Positions 1-5,996 of a DNA stretch of 9,493 nt are shown piece by piece. The notes under the pieces were generated by a model. It saw only the letters and a list, made by a program, of their open reading frames with translations. It made no database searches and was not told where the DNA came from. A program made the translations under genes and the position numbers. This stretch comes from a bacterium. Its GTDB lineage: Bacteria; Babelota; Babeliae; Babelales; JABDEC01. The stretch covers positions 1 to 9,493 of the forward strand of contig CANKVQ010000014.1 of assembly GCA_947486885.1 (NCBI GenBank), given 5' to 3'. Within the stretch, counting starts at the first letter, position 1; each line of letters starts with the position of its first letter.

Positions 1-1
1 A

Positions 2-7
2 TATAAT
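2..7 (+). promoter_or_regulatory. possible -10 box upstream of the Cys-rich protein gene
   Basis: A perfect TATAAT lies 60 nt before the start codon at 67. The -35 region would fall outside the window, so this cannot be tested here. AT-rich DNA produces this hexamer often by chance, so the call is weak. Confidence 0.2.
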
Positions 8-66
8 TTTATTAAAAAAATAAAGAATAATCTGGGTATTTAGAAAATAATAGGGGTCGGTGTAAT

Positions 67-2424
67 ATGAATAAAAAATTTAGGGCACAATTGTTTTCAC
101 AGCAGGTATTGCATATGGTAACACAGGTACTTATTTGGGCTTTAAGCTTAAATATAATCTGTGAAAATCTAGTAAATAATAGTTTAAACGCAGCTGATTC
201 TAGAGTTAAAACTAAGCGAGTTAAGCGTATTGCTGACTCTAGTAGTATTAGTAAATCTAATAGTTTGTCAGGCGTATCTGGCGGTATTATTACTGGTAAT
301 TCTTGTACCGTGACGGTACCTGGTGCTAGCGCTGATCCGCGTGATTACACTAATGTAAATAACTGCGCTAGTGGTTTCTGCTCTGGGGGAATTTGTGTTG
401 ATCAATGTGCTGGCACAGATAAAGGGGCTCTCGGGCAACCATGTTGCGATCAAATTGGGATTGATGCCGGACTCTGTTCGACACTCAGCTTATGTTGTTC
501 GTCAACTTATAGTTGTGATCTAAATAATTCAGCTGTCTATAATGAAAATGCGCTAGCGCAATGTTGTATTACTGGTGCAGTTAGTCCTGGTAATCATAAA
601 ATGGCGTGTACAGCTGATACAGATTGCTGTCAAAATGCGATCTGTACATTAGATGCAACTGATCCAGATCAGAATAGTTATTGTGTAACTTGTTCTACTA
701 GCAGTGAGACTTGTAAAGATGGTGTACTGTGCTGTAATAATCAGCGTTTAAATTGCGTAGACGGGACTTGTGAAGATTGTATTGGTCAAAATTGTGCTAC
801 TGGTACGGCTTGTTGTCCAGAAAGTGTAATTCCAGGGATCTTTTGTGGAATCAACCAAGCTGGTACAGTTGATAGATGTTGTGTAAAAGCTAATTTTGGT
901 TGTAACGTTGATCAAGATTGTTGTGCTGGTAATAACTGCGTAATTGACAATACTATTCCAGGTAATAATGGCAAAGGTGTTTGCACGCCATGCAGCTCTA
1001 AAATTGGTGATATTTGTTCGCTTAAACAACCATGCTGTAGTAGTAATCCAGAGCTCAGTTGTATAATCACATCGACTGATCCAGGCGCTACTGGAACTTG
1101 CCAAAATATCTGTGCCTCAAATGATGGTTGTAATGTAGATTTTTATTGTAATATTACTGATGAAGTGACAAAAGTTGGCGCTTGTGTTGCGTGTTCAGGT
1201 GCCGAATGTACCGGTTATGATGGCGATATTTGCAATGATGGTTGTGATACTAATGTTTATGAATGTAGATCTTCTAAATGCGTAGAAAAAAAACCGGTTG
1301 ATGGGCAGCAGCCACTAGTTGATTCTACAACAGCGAGTAATTGGCAAATCTTTGCAATTGTAGGAGGAGTTGTTGTTGGGCTTGCATTAGCAGGATTTAG
1401 TTGGTGGCGATACAGAAAAAATGGCTCTGAAGATATTGGTATTAGAGCTCAGAGTGATTATGGAACAGCGGGAAGAGTTGTTGTACCAGGCGAAAGAGCT
1501 CGACGAGCAATGCAGCCTAGAGCAGCTAGAAATGTTGCAGTGGCATCATCAGCTAGCGTTGTTGCAGTTGAATCAGGAGTAAAACAACTTTGGCAAGACG
1601 TTATGAAAAGCAGCATATCAAGTATTAGAACAGGGCAACCAATTACAGATAAAACTACGCTTGGGATTCTTAGATCGCTAGCATCCGCTGGTTTGTTAGA
1701 ATATAGTAATGATGCGGGGAGTAATTTAGCAGATATTTCATTGATTGGTCTTGATGGGCGCGAATTTGTAATTAAATTTCCTGCTGGATCTGCTCAGGTT
1801 GTAATGCAAGCTGCTCTTAGTTTACCTAGTCGTCCAGATTTACCACCTAGCTCGCCGGTACTTGAAGCATCAACTGCAGCGTTTATTAAAAGTACAGTAT
1901 TGGATGGTTTTGATAGAAAACAAGGTGGGTATGATAGCTTATATAATTTGCTTAATGGAGATAATATAAACACTATGCGTGAAATATGGACAGCAGGTTA
2001 TTATGAATTATTATCTAAAGGGAAAGCTCCTACAGATGCTGAAATAATGGAATATTTGTTAACTGAAACAGATTTTCGCGATTTATTTACTGCTGATAGT
2101 CCTTGGAGAAATGTTGGAGATGTAAAAGATTTTCTGACTAATACTGATCCCACGCTTATTGCAGATAAATTCAAAGAATTTAAAATGCAGATCCCTAATA
2201 ATGTAGGTCAAGCTATGATGACAGAGATCCTTAGGGCAAAGTCTTTGCAAAGTAAAGCTCCAGATTCGTTTACGCTAGCATGCAAATTGGCTGGGCTAGA
2301 GGTTAAACCTTCATATACATCTGACGAATACTCAAGAATAGGTTTTACATTTAAAAAGTCTGTAGAAGATTGGGCGCCATCCGATATTACTAGAGCAGAT
2401 TTCTTTAGACCTAGGGCAATATAA
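67..2424 (+). CDS. Cys-rich single-pass membrane protein, function unknown
   Basis: This 785-residue protein matches no family I recognise. Residues 1-43 are a basic start (NKKFR) followed by a hydrophobic stretch at about 18-32, as in a signal peptide or signal anchor; no clear AxA site or lipobox is visible. Residues 80-405 hold 52 cysteines, including nine CC pairs, arranged as degenerate repeats C-x5-CC-xn-C-xn-C-x2-C. Residues 427-446 (IFAIVGGVVVGLALAGF core) form a membrane helix followed by WWRYRK, which predicts an outside Cys-rich region and an inside C-terminal region. The remaining 340 residues contain one cysteine (C739), an Arg/Ala-rich linker and what looks like a mixed helical domain. 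The cysteine contrast between the two halves supports export and disulfide bonding of the first half. The start at 67 has AGGGG 10 nt upstream. It converges on holB with a 29-nt gap. An adhesin, receptor or envelope role is only a guess. Confidence 0.85.
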   Translation: MNKKFRAQLFSQQVLHMVTQVLIWALSLNIICENLVNNSLNAADSRVKTKRVKRIADSSSISKSNSLSGVSGGIITGNSCTVTVPGASADPRDYTNVNNCASGFCSGGICVDQCAGTDKGALGQPCCDQIGIDAGLCSTLSLCCSSTYSCDLNNSAVYNENALAQCCITGAVSPGNHKMACTADTDCCQNAICTLDATDPDQNSYCVTCSTSSETCKDGVLCCNNQRLNCVDGTCEDCIGQNCATGTACCPESVIPGIFCGINQAGTVDRCCVKANFGCNVDQDCCAGNNCVIDNTIPGNNGKGVCTPCSSKIGDICSLKQPCCSSNPELSCIITSTDPGATGTCQNICASNDGCNVDFYCNITDEVTKVGACVACSGAECTGYDGDICNDGCDTNVYECRSSKCVEKKPVDGQQPLVDSTTASNWQIFAIVGGVVVGLALAGFSWWRYRKNGSEDIGIRAQSDYGTAGRVVVPGERARRAMQPRAARNVAVASSASVVAVESGVKQLWQDVMKSSISSIRTGQPITDKTTLGILRSLASAGLLEYSNDAGSNLADISLIGLDGREFVIKFPAGSAQVVMQAALSLPSRPDLPPSSPVLEASTAAFIKSTVLDGFDRKQGGYDSLYNLLNGDNINTMREIWTAGYYELLSKGKAPTDAEIMEYLLTETDFRDLFTADSPWRNVGDVKDFLTNTDPTLIADKFKEFKMQIPNNVGQAMMTEILRAKSLQSKAPDSFTLACKLAGLEVKPSYTSDEYSRIGFTFKKSVEDWAPSDITRADFFRPRAI
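475..1194 (+). repeat. degenerate CC-containing tandem repeats within the Cys-rich protein
   Basis: The pattern C-x5-CC-xn-C begins at residues 137, 181, 216, 243, 279 and 317, and a degenerate unit with a single Cys in place of CC begins at 355. Four units (181, 216, 279, 355) end in C-x2-C, and 317 ends in C-x3-C. The number of residues between the conserved cysteines varies and the other residues differ, so this is repetition at the protein level rather than recent DNA duplication. The spacing recalls small disulfide-knot modules, but I cannot assign a named fold. Confidence 0.7.
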
Positions 2425-2453
2425 TATTTAATCTAGTTATTTTTAATAGTAGA

Positions 2454-3470
2454 TTACGTGGTTGGTAGTGCTAGAATTTGGTGAAGTTGCATAAATAGAT
2501 TGCGCCAGAAGATTTTAGCACTGCCACGCACTGGTGGTTGTAATAATTGTTGATTTAATAAATTCACAAATTGAGCTAATTGTTCGAGATTAAAATTATT
2601 AGATTTTGTTGTTAACAGCTGAGTTTCTGTTGCTGGAGAATTAGCTGGTGCTAGCGTGAATTTTACGGGTGTGAAATTATTTTGCGTATATAAATTTTGT
2701 TTATATAACTGTGACCAATATAAAATAATCTGATCTAAAAGTGCGATCTGTTCTAGGTCGCTTAAACTTAATTTATTAATTAACTGTAAAAATTGTTCTT
2801 GCGAGCAAGATTTTTGGTGCGTTAAAATCTCGTAAATTTCCCGCGACTGACGCTCGGGATGAGCGGGTATAGGGCTGAGCGGGTCTTGGTGTGCACGGGT
2901 TTCGAAGTTAACTGGGGCGAAAGTATTTGTAGTGAAAGATTCGGGGCTAGCAGAAGCGAGCTGGTTGATAGGTATGTTATTGGTGAGCGTGTGATTTATA
3001 ATTGTATTATTAGAAAAATAACTAATATTACAGCGCGATTTAATGGTCGGTAAGACTTGATAATAACGTTGGGCTAATAAAATAAAATAATAACCAGCGG
3101 GTGGTTCTTCCAGCGATTTTAATAATAAATTAGCACAGACAGTGCTGAGCTGATCGACTTGTGATAATACAAAGAAAAATTTTTGATTACTATCTAATCG
3201 ATAAACTATTTGCTCTAAAATTGGTTTAATAGTATCGACGGTATAACTAGACTCAGGATTAATAAATAAAATTTGGGCGTGCTGTTGTTGGTTAATCTGT
3301 TTGCAAGCATTACAAGTACAGTTTAAATCTAAATTTGTATTACTAAAATTTGGGTCTTGATTAAGTAAATTTTTAGGATTTAAATTTTTGCAAAATTGAG
3401 TTTGTAAAAACTGGTTTGCTTGTTGAGCTAGTTGGCGTGGAGCACCGATCCACAATTGTGCACTAAACAT
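2454..3470 (-). CDS. holB: DNA polymerase III delta-prime subunit (clamp loader)
   Basis: This is the clamp-loader subunit delta-prime, which helps load the sliding clamp at primer-template junctions. At 338 residues it is of normal length. Diagnostic is residues 113-124 (ANLLLKSLEEPP), followed by SRC at 145-147, the conserved arginine motif shared by delta-prime and DnaX. Cysteines 27, 51, 53 and 56 could form the small zinc module of the family. No Walker A lysine motif is visible near the N-terminus, which is usual for delta-prime and argues against DnaX. The start ATG overlaps the end of tmk by 8 nt, and GGA lies about 8 nt upstream, so the pair is probably translationally coupled. The tmk-holB order is common in bacteria. 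Odd: residues about 165-212, after the SRC motif, are Pro/Ser/Asn-rich and partly encoded by a GC-rich palindrome-like segment (2837-2905). The C-terminal collar domain is poorly conserved to the eye. Confidence 0.85.
   Translation of the reverse strand: MFSAQLWIGAPRQLAQQANQFLQTQFCKNLNPKNLLNQDPNFSNTNLDLNCTCNACKQINQQQHAQILFINPESSYTVDTIKPILEQIVYRLDSNQKFFFVLSQVDQLSTVCANLLLKSLEEPPAGYYFILLAQRYYQVLPTIKSRCNISYFSNNTIINHTLTNNIPINQLASASPESFTTNTFAPVNFETRAHQDPLSPIPAHPERQSREIYEILTHQKSCSQEQFLQLINKLSLSDLEQIALLDQIILYWSQLYKQNLYTQNNFTPVKFTLAPANSPATETQLLTTKSNNFNLEQLAQFVNLLNQQLLQPPVRGSAKIFWRNLFMQLHQILALPTT
2837..2905 (-). repeat. GC-rich palindrome-like insert within holB
   Basis: This stretch is about 60% GC by hand count and lies in a much more AT-rich gene. 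On the coding strand it contains CCCGCTCATCCCGAGCG and then TCGCGGG, so CCCGC can pair with GCGGG around an inner GAGC/GCTC pairing. TGAGCGGGT (plus strand) occurs twice, 16 nt apart (2859 and 2875). The part at 2885-2905 resembles the arms around the GIY-YIG gene: TTCGAAACCCGT then GCACACCAAG, against TTCGATACACCCGT ... GCACTCACCACGAAC there. It is in frame and adds residues about 189-212. Calling it a REP-derived insert is an inference. Confidence 0.4.
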
Positions 3471-4179
3471 TAATTAATTCCAGAATTCTAGCGTAAGCTT
3501 GCGCGGCTAATTCAGCGCTAGTTTGGGTGCCGTCTAGAGTTAAAATCTTAGTACTATTATTATTACTAAGATTATTAGTAATAACTTGATCGAAATTAAA
3601 AATTTGATCGAAGCCGTGCGCAATTTTTTTCATGAAATTAGCTTGCTCTTTTTCAAAACTACTTAACTCAGTCTTAGAAATTTGGGCCCGCTTGGTAAGT
3701 CTGGTATAAGCAGTTGCCGGATCTAAACGTAAATATAGCACTAAATCTGGTGTAATATTACTCATGGCCCATTGATTTATAAACTTAATTTTAGCAAGCT
3801 CTAAGCCGCGGCCATAACCCTGGTAAACTAGCGAAGAGTCGGCCATGCGATCAGAAATTATAATTTGATTTAATTGTAATTGCGGAATAATAATTTTTTC
3901 AAAATGTTCCGCACGATCAGCAGCGAAAAGTAAATATTCGGCTTTAGCACAAATAGACAGTTCACCTGTTTGTAAAATCTGCCGTAATTTTTGCCCTAAT
4001 GGCGTGCCGCCCGGTTCTTGGGTTAATGTTACGGGTAAATTTTGCGCCTGTAGTAAATTAATTAAAATAGTTAAGAGTGAGCTTTTACCTGCTCCATCAA
4101 TCCCCTCGATTGTGATTAAAAAACCCCGCTGTAATTTACAATTGGCGGAGTTAGTAGGATAATTATTGGCATGTGACAT
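3463..4179 (-). CDS. tmk: thymidylate kinase
   Basis: This enzyme phosphorylates dTMP to dTDP with ATP in the cytoplasm, the step before dTTP. From the chosen ATG it has 238 residues, slightly longer than usual because of about 18 extra N-terminal residues before GFLITIEG. The P-loop is GIDGAGKS at 26-33, the substrate motif EPGGTPLG is at 55-62, and the DR motif is in ISDRMADSSLVYQGYGRGL (108-126). The LID region around 160-165 (RLTKRA) carries basic residues. The reading frame stays open for 48 more codons upstream, but that stretch is antisense to the glycosyltransferase N-terminus and has no Tmk features, so ATG 4179 is preferred; no other ATG, GTG or TTG lies before the P-loop. The Shine-Dalgarno signal is weak. 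The stop overlaps the start of holB. A poly-Asn run (SNNNST) near the C-terminus comes from AT-rich trinucleotides. Confidence 0.92.
   Translation of the reverse strand: MSHANNYPTNSANCKLQRGFLITIEGIDGAGKSSLLTILINLLQAQNLPVTLTQEPGGTPLGQKLRQILQTGELSICAKAEYLLFAADRAEHFEKIIIPQLQLNQIIISDRMADSSLVYQGYGRGLELAKIKFINQWAMSNITPDLVLYLRLDPATAYTRLTKRAQISKTELSSFEKEQANFMKKIAHGFDQIFNFDQVITNNLSNNNSTKILTLDGTQTSAELAAQAYARILELINV
4156..4159 (+). promoter_or_regulatory. ribosome binding site candidate deciding the glycosyltransferase start
   Basis: AGGA lies 6 nt before the TTG at 4166. It is the only well-placed Shine-Dalgarno match for any start of this gene. It lies inside the tmk coding region on the other strand. 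Confidence 0.45.
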
Positions 4180-5377
4180 AACTAAATATCCCAAATCGAG
4201 TATCAAAATTTTGGCTGATAATATTATTAATAAAATTCGGGTGCTGCATATCACTTCTAGTCTTAAAATTGGTGGTGCTGAGACCGTGTTAGTAAGTCTA
4301 CTACGGGAGTTACAAAAGGGCAAAAGTGAGTTAATTTTTGAAAATACAGTTTTATATTTTCACACCGGGCCAAATTTATTAGAGCTAGAAAAAGTGGGCG
4401 TGCCAGCTATTTTAGTGCAGGGTAAATTCTATCGATATGATCCATGGTTTATCATAAAATTATATAAATTAATTAAAAACACGCGACCAGCTGTGATACA
4501 CAGTTCGCTCTGGATGGCTAATTTAATGGCCCGAATATTGGGTAAATTTTTGGGTATTCCCGTAATTGCGACGGTGCACTCGCCCGTTAATTTTAATAAT
4601 TTAAGTTCTAAATTTTTAGATATTAGAGATTTAGCAGATAAATTAACGGCACATTGGGTGCAAGCAACTGTAGCAGTATCAGCTAGTACGGCACAGCAAT
4701 TGCAGCAGGATTTAATTAACTTAAAAAATGTAACTGTAATCCCAAATGGGATTGAAAATTTGACTGAGTGTCATCTAGGGGTAAGCGTAGCGGATAAATT
4801 AAATCTGCCAGCTAATAGTTTTGTGATTGGCACAGTTGGTAGATTAGTAGCTAGTAAAAATTATGAAAATTTAATTAACTGTTTTGCCAACTTGCAAGCT
4901 AGATATCATAATTTAATTTTAGTAATTATTGGCTCTGGTGAATTAGAATTAATACTAAAAACACAAGTAGCTAATTTAAAATTAGATCACAAAATATTTT
5001 TTGTGCAGACAACCCAAGCACTAGATTATTATAAGTATTTCGATTGTTTCGTGCAGCCTTCTTACTATGAAGGGCTTTCGATGGCGCTGTTAGAAGCGGG
5101 TTTATTTAAATTACCAGTAGTGGCCAGTTATAATTATAATTTAAAACATGACGTGTTAATTAATAATTATTCTGGGTTATTAATTAACCCATATAGTAGT
5201 AAAGCGCTATTAGAGCTAGAATTGGCACTTGAAAAATTAATCTTAGACCCGGATTTACGAACTAGATTGGGTGAAAATTTATTTAAAACTGTGATGCAAG
5301 ATTTTAGTTTAGCGCAGATGGTGAATAGTTATAAGAATCTGTATTTAAAGATTTGTGCTAAGCCCCCGGCACCTTGA
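4166..5377 (+). CDS. GT4-family glycosyltransferase
   Basis: This is a retaining GT-B glycosyltransferase of the GT4 type, which transfers a sugar from a nucleotide donor and probably acts at the inner membrane face in making surface polysaccharide or glycolipid. The N-terminal domain opens with IRVLHITSSLKIGGAE, where the GGAE loop (36-39) is typical. The donor domain has IPNGI (192-196), GRLVASKNYENL (225-236) and the EX7E pair E302/E310 in YYEGLSMALLEA. The length (403) is usual. The start is uncertain: TTG 4166 has AGGA 6 nt upstream but makes the gene overlap tmk head to head by 14 bp. TTG 4211 or GTG 4241 avoid the overlap but lack a good ribosome site, and a rare ATT at 4226 would give the family-like start MNKIRVLHITSS. 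The acceptor and sugar cannot be told from sequence, and the neighbours are no guide. The gene converges on murG across the GIY-YIG element. Confidence 0.85.
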   Translation: MACDITKYPKSSIKILADNIINKIRVLHITSSLKIGGAETVLVSLLRELQKGKSELIFENTVLYFHTGPNLLELEKVGVPAILVQGKFYRYDPWFIIKLYKLIKNTRPAVIHSSLWMANLMARILGKFLGIPVIATVHSPVNFNNLSSKFLDIRDLADKLTAHWVQATVAVSASTAQQLQQDLINLKNVTVIPNGIENLTECHLGVSVADKLNLPANSFVIGTVGRLVASKNYENLINCFANLQARYHNLILVIIGSGELELILKTQVANLKLDHKIFFVQTTQALDYYKYFDCFVQPSYYEGLSMALLEAGLFKLPVVASYNYNLKHDVLINNYSGLLINPYSSKALLELELALEKLILDPDLRTRLGENLFKTVMQDFSLAQMVNSYKNLYLKICAKPPAP

Positions 5378-5386
5378 AATCCCCTT

Positions 5387-5420
5387 TATATAGCGGCCCT
5401 TCTTAAGCTTTGCACATTTG
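5387..5420 (+). repeat. direct repeat, left copy, flanking the GIY-YIG cassette
   Basis: It pairs with 5916-5947. The core GCCCTT(C/T)TTAAGCTTTGC(A)CATTTG matches with one substitution and one single-base indel over 24-25 bp. TATATA stands 2-3 bases before the core in both copies. The copies have the same orientation and lie about 528 bp apart. Confidence 0.75.
5389..5399 (+). repeat. outer 11-bp inverted repeat, left arm
   Basis: TATAGCGGCCC here is exactly the reverse complement of GGGCCGCTATA at 5986-5996, which overlaps the murG stop codon. An 11-bp match across some 600 bp could still arise by chance. Confidence 0.4.
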
Positions 5421-5459
5421 ATCATTCAAATTGTTCCTGCTCAATTAAATAGCCCTCTG

Positions 5460-5521
5460 TACGTTCGTGGTGAGTGCCCGGCATATCTTCAGGATATGAC
5501 GGGTGTATCGAACCATAAAAA
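5460..5521 (+). repeat. 62-bp inverted repeat, left arm, REP-like hairpin
   Basis: The arm can fold on itself. CCCG (5477-5480) pairs with CGGG (5500-5503), an internal G/A mismatch follows, then CATATC (5482-5487) pairs with GATATG (5493-5498) around the loop TTCAG. Outside that, GTTCG (5463-5467) pairs with CGAAC (5509-5513). The GTTCGTGGTGAG start and TCGAACCA end resemble, from memory, small palindromic repeats common in many bacterial genomes. Confidence 0.9.
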
Positions 5522-5522
5522 A

Positions 5523-5813
5523 TTAAAATTTCTTTTTAGCATGTTGACTTAAACCCGCAAAATCACCTGAAATCAAAGATTCTTTTTTTTTGCGACTCCA
5601 TTTTTTAATCCGTTGCTCAAATTCAATAGCATCACCACGGGAATAAAAATCTTGCTGAAAAACAAGTTCTACTGGCCTACGTTCTGAGGTATAACTTTTT
5701 ATTTCACTAAAATTATGTTGATACAAACGTTCATCTATATTATCTGTTTGACCAATATAATAAGATCCATCACTGCATTTTAAGATATACACAACTATGC
5801 AAATGTCTGACAT
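5523..5813 (-). CDS. GIY-YIG endonuclease-domain protein (single domain)
   Basis: This 96-residue protein is a stand-alone GIY-YIG nuclease domain of the small UvrC/SLX1-like family. The core reads VYILKCSDGSYYIGQT (8-23), with Y9 and Y19 as the two signature tyrosines. R29 and H33 follow in the first helix (DERLYQH), E66 is the metal-binding glutamate in EFEQRIKKWSRKKK, and the C-terminal SLISGDFAGLSQHAK is typical of the subgroup. All expected catalytic residues are present, so the gene looks intact. Family members cut DNA using one metal ion; the target of this subgroup is not known to me, and some members may act on structured or branched DNA. A weak AGG lies 10 nt before the ATG. The gene sits alone between the 62-bp inverted arms, on the murG strand but separated from murG by about 180 nt. 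It is probably expressed on its own or by read-through. Confidence 0.9.
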   Translation of the reverse strand: MSDICIVVYILKCSDGSYYIGQTDNIDERLYQHNFSEIKSYTSERRPVELVFQQDFYSRGDAIEFEQRIKKWSRKKKESLISGDFAGLSQHAKKKF

Positions 5814-5834
5814 TAATTTACGTGCCTATTTAAA

Positions 5835-5896
5835 TTTTTATGGTTCGATACACCCGTCATATCAAAAAGATATGCCGGGCACTCACCACGAACGTA
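5835..5896 (-). repeat. 62-bp inverted repeat, right arm, REP-like hairpin
   Basis: This is the reverse complement of 5460-5521 except for three positions, all inside the 5-nt hairpin loop (AAAAA here at 5864-5868). The stem CCCG-T-CATATC / GATATG-C-CGGG keeps the same single internal mismatch. The right edge lies 21 bp upstream of the nuclease start codon, so this arm may also form part of its leader or promoter region. Confidence 0.9.
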
Positions 5897-5915
5897 ATAA
5901 CTTACTGGAAATAAA

Positions 5916-5947
5916 TATATAATGCCCTTTTTAAGCTTTGCCATTTG
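5916..5947 (+). repeat. direct repeat, right copy, flanking the GIY-YIG cassette
   Basis: This is the second copy of the repeat at 5387-5420: TATATA, a short variable spacer, then the 24-nt core with TTTTAAGCTTTGCCATTTG. It lacks one A present in the left copy. The repeat is longer and less exact than most target-site duplications. Confidence 0.75.
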
Positions 5948-5985
5948 GGTTAATGTCTCAGTGTATCATGTGCATTGCAAGCAGT

Positions 5986-5996
5986 GGGCCGCTATA
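5986..5996 (-). repeat. outer 11-bp inverted repeat, right arm
   Basis: GGGCCGCTATA is the exact reverse complement of 5389-5399. It includes the murG stop codon (TAG, 5994-5992). It is the outermost of three nested repeat pairs around the GIY-YIG gene, and the least certain. Confidence 0.4.

Larger units (their letters stand above)
5460..5896. mobile_element. putative GIY-YIG element with palindromic inverted ends
   Basis: The 437-bp unit consists of a small endonuclease gene and two 62-bp inverted arms that match at 59 of 62 positions. The gene fills nearly all of the space between them: its stop is 1 bp from the left arm and its start 21 bp from the right arm. The unit lies between two convergent genes, a site where insertion does little harm, and inside imperfect direct repeats. 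No transposase is present. It could be a mobile element moved or kept by the nuclease, a REP-pair (REPIN-like) arrangement that captured a gene, or a domesticated gene with structured ends. Mobility is inferred, not shown. Confidence 0.5.
5378..5991. other. 614-bp intergenic region holding the GIY-YIG cassette
   Basis: This stretch separates the convergent ends of the glycosyltransferase gene and murG. In order it holds an 11-bp outer repeat arm, a direct repeat copy, a 62-bp palindromic arm, the GIY-YIG gene, the inverted arm, the second direct repeat copy and the other outer arm overlapping the murG stop. About 40 bp on each side (5421-5459 and 5948-5985) show nothing I recognise. No convincing stem plus T-tract terminator is visible for either flanking gene. 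Confidence 0.8.

Noticed and set aside
748..1104. 118-codon open frame on the minus strand inside the Cys-rich gene
   Set aside because: Thr/Ser-rich shadow produced by the antisense of Cys and Asn codons; the plus frame is clearly the coding one.
2430..2455. AATCTA/TAGATT stem between the convergent Cys-rich and holB genes as a terminator
   Set aside because: Only 6 AT-rich pairs around a long loop and no proper T-tract; too weak to call.
2859..3053. 64-codon open frame on the plus strand inside holB
   Set aside because: It is a shadow of holB in its GC-rich part; no ribosome site or recognisable protein.
4180..4323. Upstream extension of the tmk reading frame by 48 codons
   Set aside because: It is antisense to the conserved glycosyltransferase N-terminus and carries no thymidylate kinase sequence; the family starts close to the P-loop.
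5460..5896. CRISPR array
   Set aside because: There are just two copies, inverted, with a gene between them and no spacers or cas genes.
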